64,000 bases of DNA from Acanthacorydalis orientalis (taxonomy: Eukaryota; Arthropoda; Insecta; Megaloptera; Corydalidae). This document shows positions 23,325-35,697 of this stretch, piece by piece. Below the pieces are notes generated by a model, which was given only the letters and a program-made list of their open reading frames with translations, ran no database searches and was not told where the DNA came from. The DNA lies in assembly GCA_034766995.1 (NCBI GenBank), contig CM068322.1:19221745-19285744 (forward strand), given 5' to 3'. The translations under genes were made by a program, and so were the position numbers. Position 1 is the first letter of the stretch; every line of letters begins with the position of its first letter.

Positions 23325-26088
23325 TTTTATAGAGAGACTAAGATTTGTATTTGATTGGTTTGTGCTTGAGTGTGTAGCTGTTCATCGATTTGTATGTTAA
23401 GGAAACACTATTTGTGATGAGAGGTTGAGTTTAAATGTTCCCAAATATTTTTAGTATATATATAACTGATTTTTGAATAAATATTTTTGGTCTTATATTC
23501 ATTAAAGTAATTGTATTACTGTGATTTTCTATAATAAAGTAAAATTGAAACAGTTCTTAAATTAAACTTATATATTTTTTAATGTCCAAAAAAGTATTAT
23601 AGTTAACGAAATCAATTATTTTTTTATTTCACTGACTGTTTATTGTACGAAAAAATCAAATTCAGATATATAATTTACTCTATATGTACTTTTTATATAA
23701 TTTTATACGTTCTTTTTGTTTGAATTGAATAGTTTTTAAGGTCTTTTTTGATTCTTTTACAAATGAAGTTAATTTTTCAGAAAATATAAATTTTTTTTTG
23801 ATCAGAATGGTTTATATTTATTATGTCATTTTAATAATCGATTATGTGGATTTGCATCGGTACAACTTCTTTAAAATTAAAGTTAAGAAGATTTTAAATA
23901 AAATATTTTTCAGTACTTAAAAATTATAGAATCTGTATGAAAATACTTATGAGCAATAATAAAAATGACTTTTAAATAATTATCAAACATTTGAATTAGA
24001 AAAAAATATGAAGTTCTTGCGGAGAGAAAATTTATCTGTGAAAGTGTGATTAGTCAGAGTGCCAAAAATTATAATTAACATTTTTTTTAAATAATTTTCA
24101 TTCATTTCGACTCATTTAATGTAATTTTCAATACATACATAGTTTTAAAATTAAAATAATTACTTAAAGAACATTTTAAGAAACTTCTTTTCGATTTTAT
24201 TGATATTATGTGCTCGAAATTTTGATATATTGTTTTGTCTTTAAAAATTGGATTTTCTGTAATGCTTTTAGGTATTACAATCTGATTTGAATCTTTATTA
24301 TTTTTTAATCTAAAACTTTTAGATTAAAATAACCGCCTGAGTAAAACTAAGTAAATAAAAATGAACAAATAGTCAAATATTCATGTATTTACATATTTCA
24401 CCTATTTCTCAACATATTTCGGTATGTAATGTAACTAAATATTGTAAAAATCTAACTGAAATATATTTTACATTGTACTGACTGAAATAATCGCTGGCTT
24501 CAATAGAAGTTTTAAATAGTTAGTCATATAGCGTATAAATTATTAATTAATTAAATAGATTATTTAAATATAATAGATTAATTTTTCTACATTAATCAAA
24601 TATGATACAATAAACCTGATATTCAGTAAATGATGATATATTGTACGATTGTTCTGTTTTGGCTAAATTTATACGTATCGGAAATATTCATAAACATGAA
24701 TAGATTAATTAGTTTTTATTCCGATGACACTGTAATAAAACTAAATTTATATGCGATGAAGTTTGAATTGTTTTATAAATGTTTAAACAGTTATATGAAT
24801 ATATAAATTATAAACAAATAATAGAACAAACATGTTTTTTAAAATTATTTCTTTAAATATGCAATTTTAATGGAAAACATTTATTTTTATTTTGAACAGT
24901 TCGGCGGTATATGGTTTATTAGTTAATTGGAAGTTATAAGTATTTTTGTTTATTAAAATTGAAAAATAAATAATAATTGATTATATTTTTTTGTATATTT
25001 ACAAAAAGTATTTTATTATTGATAAATGAAAGATTTTTTAAAATTTCGTTTTATTAAGAGAAATTTATTTTTACAAGTAAATTTGATTTGTGATTTGAAA
25101 TAGAATTGTAAGAGACCATAGAAACCAATTTCTTGTATATGATTTATGTGCATCAAAAAATAGTTAGTGTTTAGTAAACAGATGTTACTTGTAAAAGTTT
25201 TATCGAACTTGGTTGAAATATTTCAACTGTAGCTGCATGCAGTTCAAAAAACTATTTTTATTTTGATTTTCAAACGCTGAGAAGACGACGAAAATTATTC
25301 TGAATTTTCAGTTTAAAAGAAAATATAGTCGAGAAAAATCTTAATACTGAAAGTTAAACTTAGAGAAAAATATAAGAGAGAAGTAGTTCTTTTTTAAGGA
25401 AACAAGTTTTAAAACTTTGTAGGTCTATAATTTCATAATTAAAAATAATATTGAATTCTCATTTTAATAATATATATTTTTGTTAACTTAAACAAAAATT
25501 ATATTGTCAAATTTTTTTTGTCTTAACAAGTAACGTAAGTACAGATGTTTTTAATGGAATTAAATTATATTTTCGATTCACTATGCATGAATTTATTTTT
25601 TAAGACTTTATTTTGTTAGCTAATTTTTTAAAAATTAAAAAATACATACATAAAATACATAAAAATACATAAAAATACTTATAAACAAATACTAAAATTA
25701 TCAAAAAACAATATGAGAAATTTTGACATTAGGTAAATTTTATGAGGTTTATGAAAAAGTAAAAATATCATTTGTGAGAATGAATTTAGTCACAGTATAA
25801 AAACTTTTATATTGATAATGAAAGATTTTTCTATTTTTATTTAAATAGTTTTGAAACTATTCTTCTGGATATTATTGAAAAATTTTATTTTTCTTTCAAC
25901 TATTTACTTTTTCATGATTTTAATTATTTTCTGAAACGATTTATTTGATTTACTTTTGTTTTGTCTTTGTTTATTAATTACAACATTCTGTAATTCATGT
26001 ATTTATTCATCTACTTAAATTAACTATATTACTCTCATCAGATTCATAACAATATTTTAATTATTCTCATATGTTATAAATGAAGGAG

Positions 26089-26089
<1 letters not shown>

Positions 26090-26133
<44 letters not shown>
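26090..26133. repeat. (TA)n microsatellite
   Basis: A TA run of about 44 bp. Confidence 0.96.
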
Positions 26134-26135
<2 letters not shown>

Positions 26136-26189
26136 AATACTGTAAGTTACTGTCACAACTAATTTATAGTTATGAGGTACAATACTAAG

Positions 26190-26300
26190 TGGATTTGATC
26201 TATTCAGTCCTTTCAAAGAAGCTTCGAAAGGAAAAAACATTTAGAGCTGACGACGAAGTTAAACTACTTGTGCAATGATGGGAAACGAAGTTAAACTTTT
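26190..26300 (+). pseudogene. C-terminal mariner-type transposase scrap
   Basis: Read across a frameshift, the plus strand gives FDLFSPFKEASKGKNI and then RADDEVKLLVQ. This parallels the FHLFGPxKEAL...xxDDEVxxxVQxW segment after the third catalytic Asp of a Tc1/mariner group; the minus-strand scrap at 21340-21546 has the same order. Downstream sequence is too decayed to follow to the C-terminus. Confidence 0.5.
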
Positions 26301-26402
26301 GATCAACATGTAATCACAAACATTCTTTGAAAGGTAAATGAAAAGTGTCATAAAGTTATTTGAACCTTTGTGACAGCATATAAGTTACAAGAAAAATATG
26401 TT

Positions 26403-26848
<446 letters not shown>

Positions 26849-26850
<2 letters not shown>

Positions 26851-27712
26851 GTTTTCCAATAGGGATGCCAATTTTTAAGAGATTGTATTTCATAAATATT
26901 GAACAGGCAGCTGATTTCTTTGACATTTGTTAAGTACACAAAAATTAATACAACAAAACAATGAATTGAAATAATACAATTGTATTATGAAAATAGTCGT
27001 TCTATAAAAAATAAATTATATAAATTAAGCGATATTTTTGTCGATTACAATTCTTCAATTCTTCGATTAGTGAATAAATTTAAAGAAACTGGCTGCGTTA
27101 AAGGTAAAGAAACACTAATACGTGCTCGTTGATCCGGTGGAATCATTTGTTTTTACTTTTTTGAGAATCAGACTGGTAAAGTGATAACTGTGAATGGAGA
27201 AAAATACCAAAACATGATAACCAATTTTTTGTAGACAAACTTGGATGATATTGATCTGAAGGATATGTGGTTCCCGCAGGATGATGCAACAAGCGACACA
27301 GCTGGCGAAACAATTGATTTATTGAGGATAACATTTCTTGGTCGCGTTATTTCTAGAAATAGATACATTGACAACCGAGATCCAGTTATTGAACACTATT
27401 GGACTATTTTCTTTGAAGTCACGTTAAAGGTCAGGTGCACGCCAATAATGCTAAAATAATTTCCGATCTAAAAGATGAAATCCGATGAGTTATTGGTGAG
27501 ATAAAACCCCAGTTGTGTAGGGATGTTTTGAAAATTTTAACAAATAATTGGTTACTTGTAAGAAAGCACGCGGAGGTCACTTACACGATATTATTTTTCA
27601 TTTATGAATGGAATACCCCCAATTATTATTTACTATAAACGAATTTGAAATTTCAGCGCCAATTCTGTGCTTTATTTCAAATTAAGAAATTGCATCTTTA
27701 TTGGAAAATCCT
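26849..27712 (+). mobile_element. Internally deleted IS630/Tc1/mariner-type element
   Basis: The left end AGGTTTTCCAATAGGGATGC is matched by the inverted right end, where the minus strand reads AGGATTTTCCAATAAAGATG; the next-inner stretch (AATTTTTAAG against AATTTCTTAATT) also pairs. Length about 864 bp, short for an autonomous copy. It encodes an N-terminal DNA-binding piece joined directly to the C-terminal catalytic half of a DDE transposase. The left end is also present in tandem upstream. Confidence 0.8.
26975..27600 (+). pseudogene. DDE transposase relic, internally deleted
   Basis: The N-terminal part (about 26980-27130) reads NSSILRLVNKFKETGCVKGKE, a helix-turn-helix region. It then jumps to SGGII-(C)FYFFENQTGKVITVNG and EKYQNMITNFL. 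Next come DDIDLKDMWF with QDDATSDTAGETIDLLR (family form WFQQDGATCHTA, so the second catalytic Asp is kept but Cys-His are lost), the FLGRVISRN segment and, after frameshifts, SDLKDEIR and VIGEIKPQLC. The DNA between the N-terminal part and the GGII segment, holding the first catalytic Asp, is missing. This type of DDE_3 transposase is common in arthropods; that is family knowledge from motif resemblance. Confidence 0.8.
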
Positions 27713-28936
27713 GCATACATAATTATAATGATTTTAAATTATTCAGATCTATTAGTTATAATTGTATTTTTATTTGGAAACGATAAGATTTTGAATAAAA
27801 CTTTTTTGGTATATGGACAGAGTAAAAAAATTAATTCTGAAAAAATGTAGTAAGAATAAAACTTAGAAAAAGACTAATTGAAGAATAAGAAATATAAATA
27901 CATAAAATATATTACATTTTTCAATTTTCCAAACATATTAAATAGTTTAGAAAAGTAATAGGCATTTTTATTCTTATTTATGATTCTTATCTGCTTTACC
28001 TGATAATATATTTTTAGAAATTGATTTTTATTCCCTCTCAACATAAAAAGCTTTTTGAACCAAAATATTTAACAATTGTTTAGTTTGATTGTTACTTATG
28101 CTTATTTTCATTACGATTTCATCATCTTTGTTAAGACAGAGAAAAAATTAAGTTATTATCGTTTATAAGGGATTGTAACAATTTTTTAAAAAATTAAATT
28201 TATCCAAAGTGCTAAGAATGATTAGTAGATGACCTGTCTTTTTATTTAAAACATTGGTTTAAAATTCTTATCATTTTGTATTTTTACTAACTATAACTCT
28301 TTGTATGTAACTACGTTTTTGATATCTATTTTTAAATTATATATATAAATTTATTTGTAAAAATATCCACTTTTATTTTACTATTATTAAAAATACTTTA
28401 ACAAAATATATATAAATGAATATATTTTCACAACGTCTAGGTACTAATTGCTCTTCAAGCAAGCACATAAAACTACTAGAAATGTGTAAGTAAAATGTCC
28501 GCATCTACTTGTAATAATAAAGTATAGCAATCGATTAACGAGTGAAACAAATCTCTATGCATCTCTTGATTGCTGTAATGAGAGACAATGAAGAGAAAAA
28601 ATTGACTCTCCATTCAACTGGCAATAAACAAAGGGATCGAAGCTTTTCGTTCTGAGTTTGTATACCACCCTTATGTTTGTACTATATATATATGCACAGA
28701 CCGTGTGTATATGTCGTTGGCCAGTAAATGGAACACTCCTGAAACCCTAACCTACCGCACTAGTTAATGCTTAACGAGGGTTGGCCATATATATATATAT
28801 ATACATTCATATATATATATATACACATACATATCTGATCTCGTGTTCTTATTTTCAAATAAACAAATCGAAATTATATTGGCATTATGTAAATTGATAT
28901 TGATTGTATGGTTGTAAAAAAATATGTTTTAGTTTA

Positions 28937-28979
<43 letters not shown>

Positions 28980-29698
28980 TACGAACAATAATGGTCTCTA
29001 AATAATTAACTAAGTATCTAATAAATTTTTCATACATTTTTTTATATTTCAAATATAACTATGCATTTTTAAAATATGAATTATTTTCTGATTAATATTA
29101 TAAATTGGTATCACGAATGAAATATTGTATATGAAATGTATAAATTGCATTGTGAACAACATTTATGAAATTGAGCAGATATTATACTAATAAAAATTTA
29201 TAAGCGTTTTTAGTGATTAGTCTGCCAACAATTTGAAACTATTTAAAAATTAAAGACTATTACATGAAAAACTATGAAATAATATTTCTCTTATGGAAAA
29301 ATTGAAATATAAAATATAAAGTTGTTTTTGGTAACAATTTGAAAAGAAAACACTAAAATTTAATATAGCTCGTCGAGATATTATTTTTTTTAATATTATA
29401 TTTTGATTACAGTTACCTTTGTTAACATAAATATGAATTTTTTTGGGAAGTTGAACTCATTCATAAAGGTTAGACTACATTTTTACCAAATTGTATGACA
29501 TTATTATTTGATAGGTTTACACAATATGTTAATAAAAAAAGAGTATTTCATTTTTTAAAATTATTATAATAATTAAAATTTACAAATTCGGTTTTGGAAG
29601 CCAAATTCCACAGATGGATTAATGAAGATTTAGTAAACAATATCAATTTTTAATATTAAGTACAATTTGAGAAAAATCAAAAATACGATTAGTAAATA
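27713..29698. other. AT-rich DNA, no gene recognised
   Basis: A degenerate copy of the AT-rich interspersed repeat lies near 28030-28130. A slightly GC-richer patch at about 28560-28785 includes CCCTAACCTACCGC, the reverse of the TTAGG-type motif. TA arrays lie at about 28784-28822 and 28941-28976. No protein-like frame. Confidence 0.5.
28941..28976. repeat. (TA)n microsatellite
   Basis: A TA run of about 36 bp. Confidence 0.95.
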
Positions 29699-29929
29699 TT
29701 CGGTGTACAAATTAAATCGATGCTTTTTTATAAAAAAAATGAATGTTTATTTATGAAAGAATGGAATATTATACATTTAAATCCTCAAAATATTCCTCAT
29801 AATTTTATATAATTTTTCTTTATTCGTCGGTAACGGCTGAACCACTTACAGAAAAAAATGATGGCGGCTTTGAGTCCATGAATTCGTTAATACATTTTCG
29901 GAACTTTTCCATTGTTTTAACATGGGTAT

Positions 29930-30620
29930 CATCCAGGTTGTGCTAGAGCGACCGGAATAAGTGATAATCTGATAGGGTTAGGTCCGGTGAATACGCTGTA
30001 TGAGGGAGAATTTCCTAGCCCAGTGAACAATTAACATCTTGAATCCCTTTCTCGACGTACGACCGAAAGTTATCCAGCTGCAAAGAAACTTGCCTCGTTC
30101 TTTCTCCAATGAATGATATTTTTCCCTGTAATTCGTTTCTGAAACGGATGAGCTCTTATTATCAATTCTTTGAATTTAAAGTCTGACCAGGTTTGAACAA
30201 CTCATAAAATACCACACCCTTAACGTCCTACCCGACACATAAAAACACTTTTTTGACGTGAATTTTCGTTTCGGATTCGATATTGATGGTTCACTGGATG
30301 TAACCTATGATTTTTGGTGCTTAGAATTATCGTACAAAAGTCATTTTTCATTCTTGGTTATCATTTTATACAAAAAATTTCTTCTTTTGAACCTTGTGAG
30401 CAAGGGCTTAGTCGTATCCTATCTTCTTTCTATGTTTTCCGGACTGAGCTCATGTGGAATCCACTGGTCTATCTTTAGAATTTTGCCCATCCGATGTAGA
30501 CGATAGGAAATTGCTTGCTGGGTAACTCCAAGTTGTTGTGCGAGTTCATATTTAGTATTAGTGGAGTTTTCACTTAATAGCTGCTCAAGCTCCTTGTCTT
30601 CAAACTATTTGTTTGTTCGG
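29930..30620 (-). pseudogene. Mariner transposase relic (family B)
   Basis: On the minus strand the second helix-turn-helix reads ELAQQLGVTQQAISYRLHRM, followed by GKILKIDQWIPHELSPENIE, the WVPHELS linker typical of mariners. The region of the first catalytic motif reads KNEK-stop-LLYDNS (family form GDEKWIxYDN), so that Asp is lost. Further downstream come a serine/basic-rich decayed middle and a trace of the third motif around 29990 (SDYHLF-like). Several stops and frameshifts. Inactive. Confidence 0.8.
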
Positions 30621-30849
30621 AACTTTCTCGATCGTAAAGATAAAAATCATCACTCCAAAACCTTCGAAACCATTTTTTGTGTATTTATGCGTCAACACAT
30701 TTCCCCCAAGCCTACCCAAATATTTTCGTGGTTCACGCAGCATTTTTTTTCGATTGGAATGTACAAATTATGCAATTCCTAACATTTTACTTTTTGGACG
30801 CCATTGTGTTCATCACTGTTTTGTGAGGATATGTCAACTGTTCGGCCAA

Positions 30850-30861
30850 GATATATATATA

Positions 30862-30899
<38 letters not shown>
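30850..30899. repeat. (TA)n microsatellite inside family B mariner
   Basis: A TA run of about 50 bp inserted in, or expanded from, the ATATAT of the element's 5' untranslated part. The two short family B copies have only a few bases here. Confidence 0.95.
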
Positions 30900-30903
<4 letters not shown>

Positions 30904-33048
30904 TTTAAATATTAAGATTGGTACTTGAAAATCCTGAGACAATGAGAAAATATTTTAATTTACAATAGAGTTATGATTGATTTAATTTAAAGGTATCGAA
31001 TTAATTTGTGCACTTAATATGTTATTACAATCGCAGAGTGATTGATTTAATAAGGGTATTTTTTACTTTTTGATCAAAGTTTATCCTAGAATAATTTGTC
31101 CTGTTTTAATAAGAGGCTTCTTTCAGTAAAACAATATAGTTAAAATATAAATATTTTTTCATAAATGAAATTTTCATTCAGCTCTTAAATCACAAAAAGC
31201 GTTCAGAATTTTATTATTGATCATTTTTGATAGTTACTTATGCATATTTCGATGGAGATGCTACATTATCATTTATGGATATATAGGTAGATATATAGGT
31301 TAAGATACATAGATTTGTATTTTTTTTTTGGTTAAAATTTTGTGAATAGTTTTTGAAGCGAGAGAAAAATTTACGCACCAAAGTTTCAGATTGATATTAA
31401 TAAAAACACTATAATTTACTAAATGGACGAAGAATTTTTAAACATTTAATTCAATGAGTTTCCATTTTAATTGAGACTATTTTAGTTAATTTTTTATTTA
31501 TTTATTAATGTGTATGTACGAGTATTTAATTTGGGAGTTAAGTTTTTAATAAGAATTATTTTCTTAAATCAAATATTGAAACTCACAAAAATAAAATATT
31601 CTTTACCACTGTATTCGTTTAATTCGTCAATATAACGTTGCTTTTATAAGAAAACTGAATGAATATGCAAAATATGTAAAATAAAATATATTTAGGTCTT
31701 AGTAATGTAAAACTGTAAAAATATGTGTAATAAAGAGACTTTAAATTTTTTCGAATTAATTGATTGTAAAATATGTCTTATGGATATTGGTAAGAAGGAT
31801 TTTCTAATTGAATTTAATATTGAAAAATGATTATTTATTATGCTATACAAAATATTTATTATAAAATTTAATCTGTTAATATCATACATGTCTGTATTTG
31901 AGAAGAAAATTACCGTAATTGAAACATTTTAAGCGAGAGAATTATATAATTGTATGAATAAAGTATTCAATTAATATACAGTGTAAATATACCATGTATA
32001 ACAGTAATGTGTGACATAATTAATTGTAATCGGTTTCTGTATAAAAGTGAATACCACTCTAACGCCTTTGTTAATAAAAATAAAATTTATTGTATTTGAT
32101 TTATCACTAGTGATGATGTATAATTTTAAAAATGTTGAACGTGTTAATGGACAAGTTTTATTCGTGTCGTTGATTTAAATATAAAATAAATCTGTGTAAA
32201 AATGAAATTCAAGTTAATACTAAGAAATAAAGAAAACATGATTAGATTCAGTTTTAGAACAAGTTTTGTTGATTATATTTGGGTACTACGAAATTTGTAC
32301 TTTCTTTTTATACAAAAGTGATTATTTTTGTTTTTCATTAAGTATATTTTTTATATAAAAAATGTTTATTTTTTATGCATAAATATAAGCATACTTATTT
32401 TTAAAAAATATGTATTTGATATTTGGTACTGATAAATTTATTCAAATTTTATAATATTAAAATTTAGAAACTAAATTGATTGATCAGTGTTTCGAACATT
32501 TTTATTAAGTTGAAAGTATATTTTTTTTTACTTTTATTAAATACCGTACAACTCTTATTTTTTATAAGTGTTCAATAAATCATTTTTTTAAAAATAAATG
32601 ACAGTAAGTGTTAAAAGTTGGATTCAGATTTGAAGATATTTGTTAACAAGAATATGTGTTTTTCATTTTGTGTGTAATTTATACGAAATTTATTTAATTT
32701 CAACATAATTGAATAGATATTTGATATAAGTTAACGAATAATAAAGTGTAATGATTTAAATACTATTTAATTTATGTGGGAGTGTGTGACGAAAAATGAA
32801 ATTATCTTATAACTGCTTGCTCATGTTCAGCTGTCACATGTAAGTATGTTATTTAATTATAAATAATATTATCAAAAATTAAATATTAGTTTCGTATATT
32901 TTGTTAGAGATTAGATTTTTTATAATTCAAGATTCCAGTCTGTTAAATTATTGGATAAGTATTAAAGTTTATGAATGTTTTTCATTGAAAACAGAGATAT
33001 CATAATACACTTTTTGCTACTGAGTATAAATTCCCTGTCACAAATTAA

Positions 33049-33119
33049 CATTTCATTCCCTCATAAACCACAAAAAAATTTCCGATCGCAGACTTTTCCC
33101 TACCTTAGGGAATGAAATG
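33049..33119. repeat. 13-bp inverted repeat
   Basis: CATTTCATTCCCT (33049-33061) and its exact reverse complement AGGGAATGAAATG (33107-33119) enclose 45 bp. This could be the remnant of a small foldback element. Confidence 0.75.
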
Positions 33120-34188
33120 CGGGGAAAGTATTTTTAGCTTTGATAATGATAGAATCGCAATCGAAATCGACATGAACAAAATTCAAAATGATCAATAGTT
33201 TAATTGTAGAATATTTTTAATTGTAAAATTGTGGTTTGTAGGGCAGTACAAAATCATTTACAAAGAAGTTGCTTTTTAATAAAAAAATGATTTCATACAG
33301 ATACATGGAATTTGTAATACATTAATTAATAACAAATTATGTATTAGCTGTATAGATATGGCTTTATCATCACTGGTTTGTAAATTATTTTAAATCTTCA
33401 TGAACTTGTGTAGATATCTACAAACATTCAAACTACTGCAAGTCGTTTTAAATTACTAAAAAAAAATTTAGAATAAAATGTATTTGAAAGCAAATTCATG
33501 AGATTTAGTGTACATAGATAAATGATCAAAATTATGTAATAATAAAATCAATATTTTTTTTTCATGGCCTTATAGAAACAAGTTATAATCTTTAGTTCGT
33601 TGAATTTTTTTTTAAAAAATTGTAGAAAATATTTAATTTTTATTTATCTTTTTTTTTGTTTCAATTAGTTAATATAACAAAAATCTATGAAATGAAAGAA
33701 AAGACCATGCAGAATACTATACAGGTACTTTGATATTATGAAATGTATTAAATGTTCGTTGTTAACAACGTTGTAAAATGTTGTTACTGAGAGGCAATAA
33801 AATGGACGCATTGAAAGCAAATAAAATTAAAATAGATCGGCAAGTATTTGCGATAATAAAACTTGCTATACTTTTTAGAAACGGCCATTAAATAAAATTT
33901 GTCTATTTAGGTTGTTTTTCAAATCCTTTGCAGATATATCTGAATTTATTGACAATAAAATAAACTTTAGTTAAGTAATTGGATATAAAATTTGCATAAT
34001 CATAGAAATAGTATTATACTTTGAAATTTATTTATAGAAATTTAAGAATACAAATATTAGTTATTTTTCATATAAGAAATATATAAATCTTTCTCAAAAC
34101 TTTTTTTTGATTGCTAATTATTTTTTTAAATAGTTTATTTGTCTGGTTATACCTATTATGTTTTATGAGATAAAATACAGTAAACAAT

Positions 34189-34192
<4 letters not shown>

Positions 34193-34240
<48 letters not shown>
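34193..34240. repeat. (TA)n microsatellite
   Basis: A TA run of about 48 bp. Confidence 0.96.
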
Positions 34241-34247
<7 letters not shown>

Positions 34248-34553
34248 TTAATAAACATTTGAAAATATCTTATATGAAATTTTGTAAAAACATACTTTTT
34301 GTGGATGTAACGTAATGAGTACTAATTATTGCCGGGGAAAATTAATTTCCATACTAATTGTCAAATCATCAAGGAAAAGAATTTTGAAGTTTTATACTTT
34401 CACATTTATTTGTACAGTTCCTTTATATTTAAATTAAATGAAAACTTTCATTTCAACTGAAAAAATTTAAAAAAAATCCTGAAAGGAGATATATACAAAC
34501 ATTATCATGCTTGTATTAATGTAGAGTTTTTTTTTGTATGGAAATAGTAAAAT

Positions 34554-34640
34554 AGTGGTACTCGAGGTTAAGTGGTAAGCATGTAACTTTACTAATTAAT
34601 ATGAGATCAGTTTGAATTCAGCTGTATAGTATGTCATCTT
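34554..34640 (+). repeat. Possible tRNA-derived SINE head
   Basis: The sequence has GGTTAAGTGGTAAGC, resembling the tRNA D-arm/A box of RNA polymerase III genes (TRGCnnAGTGG plus TTAGAGC). About 30 bp later comes GATCAGTTTGAATTCAGC, resembling the B box in GGTTCGAATCC. The spacing suits a tRNA-like head. It is degenerate (GTTTGAATTC), and no acceptor stem closes it, so a functional tRNA is unlikely. Confidence 0.4.
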
Positions 34641-35159
34641 ATTAAAAAAAATCTTCTTTCATCAAAAATCATTAATTAACTTTGATCATTAGAGTATTAA
34701 AAAAATAATTTAAATAAATAAGCGGATGGTACACAAGTAAAAATATTTAAAGAAATATTTTTAAAGTACTATTCAACTTAATGTGGAATTTTTGGTAAAA
34801 AATAATTATGTAATTAGATCATGAATAGAATTCCGACTTTTCTAGTTAGTTGTTTTAATTCTACAAGCCGAGTTCTTTAATAAAAAAATAAGTGAGTTTG
34901 AGTTTAAATGTGCGTAGACATTTATACTGCTCTTGTACAGAAAAATGTTTTGAAAGTCATTATAAAATTTTATTATACTTTCAAAGTAATTATAAATTTT
35001 AGTTTTGTTGTTATTCTAAATTAATGAATTCGAATTTGTATATATTTAAAAATTAATATGCTTCAATTTATTAATCATTAATAGAAATATTGAATTGCAG
35101 CTATGATCATAAAAAATAGTATTACTGTTTTTATTGATTTGCCATAAAAACCATAAGAA

Positions 35160-35345
35160 TCTCTCTTCAACTTTGTTTTGGTTGGTCAGTTCTGATTTGG
35201 TCATTTTGGGTCTGGTCTGGTCAGTTTTGATTAGTTTGGTCATGTTTGATTTTATCAGGTCTAGTATGTAGTATCGTATATGTCAGATCTAGTATGTTGA
35301 AGTATAGATCAGGTTTAGTCTGGCCAAGTTTGATCACTTCAGGTC
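35160..35345. repeat. Degenerate GGTC/TCAG minisatellite
   Basis: Many imperfect repeats of a short unit built from TTGGTCA, GTCTGGTC, GATCAGGT and TCTAGTATGT, with no exact period. It looks like a decayed short tandem array. Confidence 0.6.
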
Positions 35346-35540
35346 ATGTAGACAGTGGCAAATATAGGAGGGCAATACTGGTACTGAACTTTTTAGAATG
35401 ATTAAACTATAGAATTACATCTTAAATTTTCTTGATATTTTAAATCACTTGAGATCAGTTAATATTAATATCTTAAAAAAATCAAATAAATGTTAAATAC
35501 ATACTGGGTATGTCTTATTCGCACATTGAAGAGTGACCTG

Positions 35541-35697
35541 TTGGTTCACTCATATCAATTTGAAGGAAAAATCCGAAATACTCGTCTACTTTATTGTAAA
35601 AGGTACAACTACCTCAAAAAATAATGTTATCATGAAGGTGATTATAATTTCCAGAATCATGCGATTTCTTCTGAGAATAGGTATTTGAGTGAACCAA
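35541..35697. repeat. 12-bp terminal inverted pair
   Basis: TTGGTTCACTCA (35541-35552) and TGAGTGAACCAA (35686-35697) are exact reverse complements, enclosing a 157-bp unit in total. A short MITE is possible, but no flanking target duplication is evident. Confidence 0.5.

Larger units (their letters stand above)
21547..26189. other. AT-rich DNA, no gene recognised
   Basis: Apart from the CA/GT islet, the palindromic array at 23251-23324 and a TA array at 26090-26133, I see only A/T-rich sequence. The stretch from about 22480 to 26080 has no long frame on either strand. Short ACATAAAAAT repeats occur near 25645-25685. Confidence 0.55.
29699..31018 (-). mobile_element. Full-length dead mariner, family B
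   Basis: The left end is TTCGGTGTACAAATTAAATC. The right end, on the minus strand, is TATTAAGTGCACAAATTAAT. Length about 1.32 kb, normal for a mariner, including a TA array (30850-30899) that is absent from the short copies and so grew after insertion. It contains a decayed transposase on the minus strand. Short derivatives lie at 10609-11107 and 54842-55346. Confidence 0.85.

Noticed and set aside
30258..30915. Plus-strand frames of 73-100 codons
   Set aside because: Antisense to the family B transposase relic; the last one runs into translated TA repeat.
34554..34640. Functional tRNA gene
   Set aside because: Box-like motifs are present but degenerate, and no acceptor stem or anticodon stem can be closed.
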